This document shows, in pieces, positions 35,165-42,471 of a DNA stretch of 64,000 bases. The DNA comes from Candidatus Bathyarchaeota archaeon. Its GTDB lineage: Archaea; Thermoproteota; Bathyarchaeia; Bathyarchaeales; Bathycorpusculaceae. The translations under genes were made by a program, and so were the position numbers. Below the pieces are notes generated by a model, which saw only the letters and a list, made by a program, of their open reading frames with translations, made no database searches and had not been told where the DNA came from. The number at the start of each line of letters is the position of its first letter. Within the stretch, counting starts at the first letter, position 1. Location: NCBI GenBank assembly GCA_026014545.1, contig JAOZIH010000001.1, positions 335,808 to 399,807 on the forward strand. The letters run 5' to 3'.

Positions 35165-36346
35165 TTACAGCGCCTTGAAGGCTTCGAACCAGCGGTTATA
35201 CATTGCCAGCATGTCCAATGAGACGCTTGGCTTACGCTCTTCCAGTATCTGCTTAAAGTCGTTCATTGTTATGGGCCGTGGCTTAGCTGCCTTGTCCATG
35301 GCTTTTCCTGACTCGAAGAATTCGCCTATTATCTTCAGTTGTGCTGATTGGCACACGTCGCGTATGTCGCTGCCTGAAAAGCCCTCGGAAAGCCTTGCCA
35401 GTTCGTGCAGATCCACATCTGGGGCTATTTGGAGATTGGCGGTGTAGAGCTTAAGCATCATCAATCTGGTATGGTGGTCAGGTAGCGGCACGAGAATTCT
35501 TTTTTGGAAGCGCCGTATAAACGCCCAGTCCAAGTCCCATGGCTTGTTGGTGGCGCCGATAACGTAGACGTGTAGGTTCTTGCCTTTGTCCACAATGCCA
35601 TCCATTTCTTTGAGGAACTGGTTGCGGACGCGGATTTCGCCGCCGACCTCGTTTTGATGCTGCCCCATCAGCGAGTCCAGCTCGTCAACGAAGACGATGG
35701 CAGGTTTGCCTTCATTTGAGGACTTGCGTGCTGAATTGAAAAGTTTAGCAACATTCTGCTCTGCTTCGCCAAGCCACTTGGACATAATCGACGCTGCGTC
35801 TATGGAGTAGAAGTTAGCGTCTATTTCTGTGGCAACGGCGGCGGCAAGCAGTGTCTTACCGCATCCAGGCGGCCCGAAAAGCAGAATGCCCCTAGGCCAG
35901 CCGAGCGGAAACAGGTCTGGTCTTTGCACGGGGTAGACTATGGCTTCTTTGACGGCTTTTTTAGCCATGTCCAAACCCACCACTTCAGACCAGTTTACTT
36001 TGGGCTTTTCGGTGACAACAAGCTCCTCGCCTTGTTTTCCTCCGCTTGGGCCTCCGCCTTCGGTGGCTGTTTCTCCGCCTTCGCCGCCATTGTTAGATTC
36101 AGCCCGCAGTTCGCTAGGCGAAACCGAGCCTTGCAAGACTTTGATTCTCTCCTGATACGCGATGGCTCTCTGAACGTAAACTTTGTTCAGGCTGTAATCA
36201 GGATAGAGCTGCACAAGCTGCAGTAGGCTCTCTATGGCCTTTTGATACATAGTTATAGCTCTTCCTTTTGCGCCCTGCTTGTCCAAGCGAACCGCGTCTA
36301 ACGCGTAAGCGGTCGCGGCCTTTTCAAGTTCATGCGAAGCACTCAT
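35165..36346 (-). CDS. cdvC: CdvC / Vps4-like AAA ATPase
   Basis: Disassembles ESCRT-III (CdvB) polymers during archaeal cell division. An N-terminal MIT domain (residues about 1-75, AKGRAITMYQKAIESLLQLV) binds CdvB tails; a Ser/Gly-rich linker follows. The AAA core has Walker A GPPGCGKTLLAAA, Walker B IVFVDELDSL, the sensor ATNKPWDLD with arginine RRFQKRI, and a Vps4-type C-terminal helix (LDMLAMYNRWFEAF). ATG 36346 is preceded by AAAGGTG. It is the last gene of the cdv operon and 16 bases from cdvB. Confidence 0.95.
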   Translation of the reverse strand: MSASHELEKAATAYALDAVRLDKQGAKGRAITMYQKAIESLLQLVQLYPDYSLNKVYVQRAIAYQERIKVLQGSVSPSELRAESNNGGEGGETATEGGGPSGGKQGEELVVTEKPKVNWSEVVGLDMAKKAVKEAIVYPVQRPDLFPLGWPRGILLFGPPGCGKTLLAAAVATEIDANFYSIDAASIMSKWLGEAEQNVAKLFNSARKSSNEGKPAIVFVDELDSLMGQHQNEVGGEIRVRNQFLKEMDGIVDKGKNLHVYVIGATNKPWDLDWAFIRRFQKRILVPLPDHHTRLMMLKLYTANLQIAPDVDLHELARLSEGFSGSDIRDVCQSAQLKIIGEFFESGKAMDKAAKPRPITMNDFKQILEERKPSVSLDMLAMYNRWFEAFKAL

Positions 36347-36361
36347 GCGCTTTCACCTTTC

Positions 36362-37258
36362 TCACTCAGGAGATTTTATTTCGATTTTTATTTTCCCTTG
36401 GTTCCCAAGGTTTTCAAGAGCTTTCTCTATTTCTTCATAGGAAGTTTTCAAATCAACTGAGCAACGGGTTAAATCTATCTCGCCATTGCTCTTCCGCACG
36501 TACTCGAGAAGCGCATCCTCAAGGGAGGGCTTCTCAACCTTCAACGAGATTTCTTTAATCTCGGATTTCTTGTAAGAAATCAGGGTTTCTGAAGAATTGA
36601 AACCAAGCTCATCAGCAGCCTTACGCCCAATTATCTGCGAAGAAGTCGCTGAAAGCGCAACCATCTCCTTTATCGGCGCAGCCTTCTCTTCGGATGGAAG
36701 CGAAGTAGCTGGCGGTTCGGGAAGGGTCTCTGAAAGCTTGCGCTCAAGGAAGCTGGATACTTCACTTAGTATTTCCTCGCCTGCTTCGGTCTTTTTACCT
36801 ACAGTTATAAGCGACTCGTCGGCTGTGATCTTTGTGGCGTAAAGCGTTTCATGTATTGCTTCATTAACATTGTTAAGTTCTTTTGAAACTTCAGGTAGAA
36901 CTTGGAATAGTTCTGCTGAAACATTTTGGAGAAGCTTCAAAGCTGGCTTTAAATCAACAACAATGTCGCTTAGTTCCTTTATCGTTTCAAGCCGGAGAAT
37001 GACTCGTTCAATTGCCAGCTGCACATTATAAAGAAACTTGATTAACTTCCTAATCTCAGCAATCTCGTTGGCGCAGATTGCCGCTTTTTCCTTGTTATTC
37101 TTTTTTAAGGCATTCATGCAGGATTCAAAAAGTATGCGGTCTCTTTCCTTTAACCTGTAGCTTGCCTGCTCCAGCTTGTTCTGCTGAACTCGAAGGGTAA
37201 GTATTGATTTGGTGGCAACTTCCCGTATCGGTGGAGGGGTTGAATGGATTATACCCAT
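36362..37258 (-). CDS. cdvB: CdvB, long ESCRT-III protein with winged helix
   Basis: ESCRT-III-type Snf7 protein that forms the division ring. The Snf7 helical core spans residues about 15-165 (QQNKLEQASYRLKERDRILF, NVQLAIERVILRLET). A Pro-rich segment (LPEPPATSLP) resembles the MIM2 element bound by the MIT domain of CdvC. The C-terminal LLEYVRKSNGEIDLTRCSVDL and following helix fit the winged helix that binds the tail of CdvA. ATG 37258, preceded by GGAGGG. Lies 41 bases after cdvA. This is the canonical CdvB of the two in this operon. Confidence 0.9.
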   Translation of the reverse strand: MGIIHSTPPPIREVATKSILTLRVQQNKLEQASYRLKERDRILFESCMNALKKNNKEKAAICANEIAEIRKLIKFLYNVQLAIERVILRLETIKELSDIVVDLKPALKLLQNVSAELFQVLPEVSKELNNVNEAIHETLYATKITADESLITVGKKTEAGEEILSEVSSFLERKLSETLPEPPATSLPSEEKAAPIKEMVALSATSSQIIGRKAADELGFNSSETLISYKKSEIKEISLKVEKPSLEDALLEYVRKSNGEIDLTRCSVDLKTSYEEIEKALENLGNQGKIKIEIKSPE

Positions 37259-37298
37259 GACGCCCTTTTGCCCTCCGCCCGCTACTTCATTCTGTAGG

Positions 37299-38048
37299 CT
37301 AGATACCTGCCTTTCCGACTTCTTTCACGTAGACAACTACTGGCGGCTCTGGAAGCTCAGTCGTTACAATAGTCGCTTCGTTAGTTGCTGGTTTTTTGGC
37401 AGGTGGCTCGGTGTGAGTTGCAGTTGGCTTTGGTTCTATCTGCTTGGAATCGCCTAGGAGTATGTTTGAAAGCTTGCTTTTGACAAGTTCGAGGTCGCTT
37501 TTTTCTTTGTGGACGCGCTTGAGATTTTCTTGAAGCATGTTGAAAGCTGATTTGTAAGCTTCATCATCAATTTGGCCTATCTCGTGCTCCAGTTCTAAGT
37601 TGACAACGGCGTAGCCCAGCGTTTTAATCTCCTGGTCGCAGCGTGCAATTTCTTTTGCAGTGGTGTCAATAAGCGTTTGCGCATCCTTCTTCAGCTGGCT
37701 CAATATGCTATCAAAGTTGTTGTGAAGTTCCTGGTAAAGGTCAGGTGAAATCTTGCGTTTTTCAGCCAAGTCTTTAAGGGCTTGGTCTTTGCGCCATATG
37801 AGGGGAATCTGGTCGCAGAGAACGCTTGCTTGCGACTTGACGGTTGAGAGGAATGTGACTTCAGCGCCATTAAATTGCAGGTACTCCATCGGTACCTTCG
37901 AGAATTTTCCATCATTATACTCGATGAATACGCTGTCGAATTTTCCGCTTGGCGTCAGCGCAAAAGAGGCAACTCTGCCTACTGCGCGGCCATATTCGTC
38001 TTTTATTGGTTTACCAATAGAAAGAAAAAGATTGGATTCGTTTGACAT
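37299..38048 (-). CDS. cdvA: CdvA, membrane-recruiting division protein
   Basis: CdvA attaches to membrane and recruits CdvB at the division site. The N-terminal PRC-barrel-like domain (residues about 5-75: LFLSIGKPIKDEYGRAVGRV) is followed by a coiled coil (about 85-190), a Pro/Lys/Thr linker and a C-terminal peptide PEPPVVVYVKEVGKAGI. This matches the E3B peptide that binds the CdvB winged helix in Sulfolobus. ATG 38048. The order is cdvB(short)-cdvA-cdvB(long)-cdvC, all on one strand. Length 249 is normal. Confidence 0.9.
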   Translation of the reverse strand: MSNESNLFLSIGKPIKDEYGRAVGRVASFALTPSGKFDSVFIEYNDGKFSKVPMEYLQFNGAEVTFLSTVKSQASVLCDQIPLIWRKDQALKDLAEKRKISPDLYQELHNNFDSILSQLKKDAQTLIDTTAKEIARCDQEIKTLGYAVVNLELEHEIGQIDDEAYKSAFNMLQENLKRVHKEKSDLELVKSKLSNILLGDSKQIEPKPTATHTEPPAKKPATNEATIVTTELPEPPVVVYVKEVGKAGI

Positions 38049-38065
38049 ATTCTTCCTCCTTTAGT

Positions 38066-38731
38066 TTAGAAGCTCTCCGAAGTTTTCTCTGTCTGCGACG
38101 TGGCAATTGAGGGCATGCCTGGCGGCAGCTCTGGGAACTTGTCTTTAACCTTCTGCTCAGCAACTGTTGCTGCTTCTGCAAGGATTTTCTGCGCATCTTC
38201 GTTTACGGTGTCGAAGTTTAGTGTCATGCCTGAGCTTTGTCCTGCTTCGATCATGATTCCACTTAGTAGGTTGCCGATTTCGCCTAGTTCGGTTTCTGCT
38301 TCAGGGAAAACGCTTACTAGCCCTGCGCGGACGCTGCGTAGAACGCCTACAGCTGGTCCTAGGGTGGATACGACATCTCCAAGTTCGGATACTGTGCGTA
38401 ACCTTAATACTATTTGTTCAAGTGCGAGTCTGGCGTTTATGATGAGTTTCTCCATTTTGCGGACTTCGGCTAGCTCGTTGGCGAAAACGTTTGCGCGTGC
38501 AGTATCATGCTTCGTGTAAGCGTCAACTATTCTTGCAAAGATTGCCTTATCGCGTTGTGAGAATCTCTCAGCGGCTTGGTCAAGCTTCTGCACTTGAAGT
38601 TCAATGCGTCTGACGGCAAAGTCAAGCCTCGGCTTCAAGGGTCCTGGCGGCGAGACAGCATCTTTGATGCGTTCCGTGAACGGCTGGGTATCTCGTTTAG
38701 TCTCCCATTTTTTTGCGAATCTCTCTGACAA
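38066..38731 (-). CDS. short CdvB paralogue (ESCRT-III)
   Basis: Second ESCRT-III protein, first gene of the operon. Start chosen at TTG 38731 because GGAGGT (38738-38743) lies six bases upstream; the open frame from 38752 would start before this site. The Snf7 core runs from PPGPLKPRLDFAVRRIELQVQ to about residue 165. A C-terminal KDKFPELPPGMPSI resembles a MIM2-type element for CdvC binding. Unlike the 36362 gene it ends without a winged helix, like the CdvB1-CdvB3 paralogues that constrict and abscise in Sulfolobus. The role of the pair is inferred. Confidence 0.88.
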   Translation of the reverse strand: MSERFAKKWETKRDTQPFTERIKDAVSPPGPLKPRLDFAVRRIELQVQKLDQAAERFSQRDKAIFARIVDAYTKHDTARANVFANELAEVRKMEKLIINARLALEQIVLRLRTVSELGDVVSTLGPAVGVLRSVRAGLVSVFPEAETELGEIGNLLSGIMIEAGQSSGMTLNFDTVNEDAQKILAEAATVAEQKVKDKFPELPPGMPSIATSQTEKTSESF

Positions 38732-38769
38732 ATTGATACCTCCAAGCACCAAAAGGATGTGTTGAAAAT

Positions 38770-38812
38770 CTTATACATTGTTAATATGTTGAAAATATGC
38801 ACGTATATACGT
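38770..38812 (-). promoter_or_regulatory. putative cdv operon promoter with upstream palindrome
   Basis: On the minus strand TGTATAAG (38770-38777) is a TATA-like element placed about 25 bases before a leader containing GGAGGT. Upstream lies the perfect 12-bp palindrome ACGTATATACGT (38801-38812), a candidate operator. The elements are read from sequence; activity is inferred. Confidence 0.5.
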
Positions 38813-38835
38813 AGGAGTATACATGGGGGCGAAAC

Positions 38836-38934
38836 GTGTTTTTGGCTTTAATTGGAAAATTAAAAGGTAAGGTAGCTACTGCTGCGGTAATAGACAAAAA
38901 TATGTTAGTTAGACTAAAAAGAGGCTTAATCTAA
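38836..38934 (+). CDS. possible 32-residue peptide
   Basis: GTG 38836 to TAA 38934 reads MFLALIGKLKGKVATAAVIDKNM and a basic end. GGGGG lies 7-8 bases upstream. It sits divergent from the cdv operon and 27 bases before the two-helix membrane protein. No homologue is recognised and the length is small, so chance is a real possibility. Confidence 0.2.
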   Translation: MFLALIGKLKGKVATAAVIDKNMLVRLKRGLI

Positions 38935-38960
38935 TGCTTAAGCAAAAAAGGTGAAGATGG

Positions 38961-39176
38961 ATGGGTGAAAGGTTAAAAGTATTCGCAGTAATAGCGCTCT
39001 TAGGATTCATGGCTGGAGTAATAGCGCAGCTGACAGCAGACTACGTGATCCCATGGCTTCTAACAGTGTTGCCAGCGCTTATCAACATTAAATGGGTAGT
39101 CTCAGGGTTCGCCGGTGCTTGCCTGACACTTGTGCTGATAACGGCATGGGCATACATGACCAGAAAAGAACGGTAA
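38961..39176 (+). CDS. small two-helix membrane protein divergent from the cdv operon
   Basis: A 71-residue protein with two membrane helices (VFAVIALLGFMAGVIAQL and VVSGFAGACLTLVLITAWAYM) and basic residues at both ends, suggesting both termini are cytosolic. ATG 38961 is preceded by AAGGTGAAG. It diverges from the cdv operon across a 229-base region containing the palindrome, so it could be co-regulated with cell division, though this is inference. No family recognised. A small hairpin (GGGATAATCCC, 39182-39192) followed by T-rich sequence just after the stop may terminate transcription. Confidence 0.6.
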   Translation: MGERLKVFAVIALLGFMAGVIAQLTADYVIPWLLTVLPALINIKWVVSGFAGACLTLVLITAWAYMTRKER

Positions 39177-39581
39177 GCCAAGGGATAATCCCAGTCTCCT
39201 TTCTTTTGTTCACCGAGCAGACGTGCCCTAAGGCGCGTAGCGCTAGTTAACTTCCCATTTGTAAACAGGCACAAATCCTGGTTTTGTGTGGACTCAGAAG
39301 CGGAAAAAGCTTTCATCCGCAGATGCGTCTTCGTACCTCGATTTCCTCATCGTCCAATACTATAGGAAAACCGTGCAGCCTAATTTGTATTTCCAAAAAA
39401 GTGCGCAGAACTAGTGGGAAATTTTAAACTTATACCCTTCCTATGAATAGCTTCAATTTTATCCGTAAAAACCTATGCGTTTGTCGCTCTCTGCTGATTA
39501 TTTTCTTTTGTTTTTGTGCGATGTGTTTATGTTTTACCCTTAAGGTTACTTAACTGAAAAAAGGAAAGCAGGCGACGGGTA
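39177..39581. other. 405-bp intergenic region before hypE
   Basis: No gene seen. It holds the GGGATAATCCC hairpin and T-rich run (39182-39210), a second hairpin CACAAA/TTTGTG (39270-39288) and A/T-rich promoter-like sequence near 39420-39435 (AAATTTTAAACTTATACC). No tRNA or conserved element was found. Confidence 0.45.
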
Positions 39582-40646
39582 ATGGGCAGTAAAGATGCGG
39601 TTACGATGCTGCATGGCGCAGGCGGCACCGTCATGCACGCTTTAGTTAGGGATTACATTGTGAAGTACTTCAGCGGTTTAAGCAACGCTGACGTGCCGCT
39701 TGAAGCCTTAGATGACGCCGCAGCAATAGGCGACATAGTGCTCAAAAGCGACTCGCACGCAGTTAAGCCAATATTCTTTCCAGGCGGCGACATCGGACGC
39801 TTAGCCATCTCCGGCACCGTCAACGACATCTCGTGCTTGGGCGCCGAGCCTTACGCTTTGGCGTGCGGATTGGTTTTGGAGGAAGGCCTGCCGCTTTCGG
39901 ACTTGGAGAGGATTTTGGCGAGTATGCGGCAGACCTGCATAGAGGCAGGTGTGGGCGTGGTGACTGGCGACACGAAGGTTGTTGAAAAAGGTAGCCTCGG
40001 CGGCTGCGTCATGAACGTTTCAGGCATAGGACGCCGAACCAAAGCGCTCGAGAGCAATCTAGAAGTGGTCCGACAGCACCGCCGCGGCTTCGCGGCTCGT
40101 TGGGTGTTAGACGCCAACCTCAGCGTAGGCGACAAAATAATCTTGTCTGGCACCATTGGCGACCACGGGTTGGCTGTGCTTTCAGCGCAGCAGGGGCTAA
40201 ATTTTGGAAGCGAAATAAAAAGCGATGTTAAACCACTTAACCGCCTTATTCAGCGCTTGCTCGGAGAAGTCGGCGGCGTCGTCACCATGAAAGACCCTAC
40301 AAGAGGCGGCTTAGCTGACGCTTTGAATGAGCTTAGCGAAAAATCTAAGATAGGCATACTAATCTACGAGGATAAGATTCCGGTGCGGCGTGATGTGCGC
40401 GCTGCTTGTGAAATGCTGGGTTTAGACCCGCTTGAGGTTGGCAATGAGGGAAAAGTGATTGTAGGCGTAGTACCCGCGAAGGCGGAGCAGGCGCTGGATT
40501 TTCTAAAGAAAACCGAGGAGGGCAGAAACGCGGAAATCATCGGCGAAGTCACAAGGGATTTTACGGGCGTGGCTATGCAGACGGTGGTCGGCGGCAAACG
40601 GATAATCACGAGGCCTGTAGGCGACCCTGTGCCGAGAATCTGCTGA
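39582..40646 (+). CDS. hypE: hydrogenase maturation protein HypE
   Basis: HypE makes the cyanide ligand of the [NiFe]-hydrogenase iron by dehydrating a thiocarbamate on its own C-terminal cysteine. The sequence starts VTMLHGAGGTVMHALVRD, has AIGDIVLKSDSHAV and GTVNDISCLGAEPYALACGL, the ATP-binding region VTGDTKVVEKGSLGG, and ends in PVPRIC with the required C-terminal Cys. 354 residues, full length. No other hyp gene is next to it, so the hydrogenase genes must lie elsewhere if present. ATG 39582 with GGCGACGGG upstream. Confidence 0.96.
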   Translation: MGSKDAVTMLHGAGGTVMHALVRDYIVKYFSGLSNADVPLEALDDAAAIGDIVLKSDSHAVKPIFFPGGDIGRLAISGTVNDISCLGAEPYALACGLVLEEGLPLSDLERILASMRQTCIEAGVGVVTGDTKVVEKGSLGGCVMNVSGIGRRTKALESNLEVVRQHRRGFAARWVLDANLSVGDKIILSGTIGDHGLAVLSAQQGLNFGSEIKSDVKPLNRLIQRLLGEVGGVVTMKDPTRGGLADALNELSEKSKIGILIYEDKIPVRRDVRAACEMLGLDPLEVGNEGKVIVGVVPAKAEQALDFLKKTEEGRNAEIIGEVTRDFTGVAMQTVVGGKRIITRPVGDPVPRIC

Positions 40647-40731
40647 AAACGCGCCAAGCACAGGCAGCCTTAGCGGTTAGGGCAAACTTAAAAGGCTCGC
40701 TTGCATTATTATCTTATTGAAGGTGTTGTTT

Positions 40732-41292
40732 TTGGAACACAGACCAGCAGTCATAATTATTGATATGCTTAATGATTTTGTCACTGGAAAACTGGCAGCC
40801 AAAAGAGCAGAGCACATAATTCCAAACCTCAAGCGGCTCATAGAAGAAGCACGCAAACATGACGTGCCAGTAATCTACAGCAACGACGCGCATTATCCGC
40901 AGGACGTGGAAGTCACCAGAAAATGGGGAAGCCACGCCGTAAAAGGCACAAAAGGCGCCGAAGTCATCCCCGAGCTTCAGCCATTGGCAAAGGACTACAT
41001 TGTGGAGAAACGCACGTACAGCGGCTTCTACGAGACAGGCTTAGACCCGCTTCTACGCAGCCTATACAAGGGCGAAGGCGCCAAAACAGTCATCTTAGGC
41101 GGGCTGCACACTAACATATGTATTAGGCACACAGCTGCCGACGCCTTCTTCCGCGGCTACAACATCATAATCGCCAAAGACGGCGTCGAAGCCTTTACGC
41201 AGGAAGACCACGAGCAGGGCTTAAAGTATCTCGAATACGTTTACAACGCAAAAATAATGACCGTTGACGAAATAATCCGAGAATTCAAGTAA
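40732..41292 (+). CDS. isochorismatase-family cysteine hydrolase (nicotinamidase-like)
   Basis: A 186-residue member of the isochorismatase/nicotinamidase fold. The triad residues are visible: Asp in AVIIIDMLNDFVTG, Lys in VEKRTYSGFYE, and nucleophile Cys in GGLHTNICIRHTAADA. A metal-binding pattern for true nicotinamidase (DxH) is not evident, though SNDAHYPQDVE supplies Asp-Ala-His at a suitable place. Start chosen at TTG 40732 (AAGGTG upstream); the frame also opens at 40717. Substrate uncertain: nicotinamide for NAD salvage is one option. Confidence 0.82.
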   Translation: MEHRPAVIIIDMLNDFVTGKLAAKRAEHIIPNLKRLIEEARKHDVPVIYSNDAHYPQDVEVTRKWGSHAVKGTKGAEVIPELQPLAKDYIVEKRTYSGFYETGLDPLLRSLYKGEGAKTVILGGLHTNICIRHTAADAFFRGYNIIIAKDGVEAFTQEDHEQGLKYLEYVYNAKIMTVDEIIREFK

Positions 41293-41385
41293 AACAGCAA
41301 CCGCACACTTGCTAAAGCTTTGAACTGCGAAGTAAGAAAAATCTCAGCAAACTCGATTAACCGAAAACGCGGCGTCTTTCGCAAG

Positions 41386-41463
41386 TGGTGGGCCCGGCCG
41401 GATTCGAACCGGCGACCAACAGGTTATGAGCCTGGCGCTCTAACCTGGCTGAGCTACGGGCCC
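41386..41463 (-). tRNA. tRNA with CAU anticodon (Met, or possibly Ile2), CCA encoded
   Basis: Folds as a 75-nt tRNA plus an encoded CCA. The acceptor GGGCCCG pairs with CGGGCCC, the D-stem is GCTC/GAGC, the anticodon loop is CTCATAA (anticodon CAT), and the T-arm GCCGG TTCGAAT CCGGC is perfect. The base pair 27-43 is C-T, a mismatch. The features do not fit the archaeal initiator, so it is an elongator Met tRNA or an Ile2 tRNA whose C34 is modified. A TATA-like TTAAAAATAG lies about 30 bases upstream (41489-41500). Confidence 0.93.
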
Positions 41464-41586
41464 GCATGCTCTTATGCTTCGCTTACTATTGCTATTTTTA
41501 ATGGGATTTAAACGTTTTCCGATCACTAGCCTGCAGAAGACCGCTGTCACGTGCCGCCACATATTTCGCTTGAGTTCAGAGCATAG

Positions 41587-42471
41587 TCACACGCCGATTT
41601 TGCAGCCCGCAGCATTCATGCGTTCGTAATGGTACAGGTACTCCTGCGCGTAACCAGCATACTGGCCGAAGTATTCTCTGCCGAAGGCATTAAGCCTCAT
41701 GTATTCGGCGCTGCTTAAACACTCTTTTCCCAAAAGTTTCTTTGCAAGCTCGCGCGGCAACATATGCCCATAGTGGTTCACTATTACACGCGCAATCCAC
41801 CTGTCCACTGGAAAAGCTTCCAGTTTATCCAGCGAAAACAGCAAGACACAGTCAGCCACTTTCGGGCCGACGCCGGGCAAAGTGCAAAGCTGCTTCTTCG
41901 CTTGCTCGTAGGGCAGCTGCCGCAGACTTTCCAGCATGAATCTGCCTTCGAAAATCTGCTTTGAAGTTTCCAGCACAAAGCGTGCGCGGTAGCCCAAGCC
42001 ACACTCGGCCAACTGCTGCACCCTGGCGCTCGCAAGCGTTTCAGGTGTTGGAAAAGTGAAGAACTCCATGCCGTCCAGAGTCGTTTTTTCTCCGAACTTT
42101 CGCGAGAGATTCAACAGCATGCGCTTGATTGCGGGGATACTCTTGTATGTTGCGCAGATGTAGGAGATGAGGCATTCCCATGGGTCCTGCCGAATTATGC
42201 GCATGCCCCAAAACTCCCGAAGCGCCGCCCGAATGTAGTCATCCTTGCCTATTTCAGCGCTGATCTTTGGTAAGTCGTCGCCTAAGCCGAAATAACGCTT
42301 AATGAACTGTTCACTCGCATTTGTAAACTCCAGCATATCACCGATTTGCCGTATCTTGAAAGCTCGGTCGCCTGTGACGCCATACCACCAGCCGCGAACC
42401 TTTTCCCAGCGGAACACTTGCCCGCAGCAGAGCGTAGCATCCAAGTTGAAAGGAGTATCGCCAAGCTTCAA
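41587..42471 (-). CDS. 8-oxoguanine DNA glycosylase, OGG1-like
   Basis: Bifunctional glycosylase/AP lyase that removes 8-oxoguanine. N-terminal OGG1-type domain (LDATLCCGQVFRWEKVRGWW), then the helix-hairpin-helix LPGVGPKVADCVLLFSLDK with the catalytic Lys in PKVADC, and the catalytic Asp in FPVDRW. This is the layout of OGG1 rather than the shorter AGOG type. 294 residues. Its start overlaps the stop of the EF-2 paralogue by 4 bases, so the two are co-transcribed, an odd pairing of DNA repair with a translation factor. Confidence 0.9.
   Translation of the reverse strand: MKLGDTPFNLDATLCCGQVFRWEKVRGWWYGVTGDRAFKIRQIGDMLEFTNASEQFIKRYFGLGDDLPKISAEIGKDDYIRAALREFWGMRIIRQDPWECLISYICATYKSIPAIKRMLLNLSRKFGEKTTLDGMEFFTFPTPETLASARVQQLAECGLGYRARFVLETSKQIFEGRFMLESLRQLPYEQAKKQLCTLPGVGPKVADCVLLFSLDKLEAFPVDRWIARVIVNHYGHMLPRELAKKLLGKECLSSAEYMRLNAFGREYFGQYAGYAQEYLYHYERMNAAGCKIGV

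Noticed and set aside
41320-41511. Plus-strand frame reading through the tRNA (containing RPDSNRRPTGYEPGA)
   Set aside because: This peptide is the usual artefact of translating a tRNA antisense strand; the locus is the CAU tRNA.
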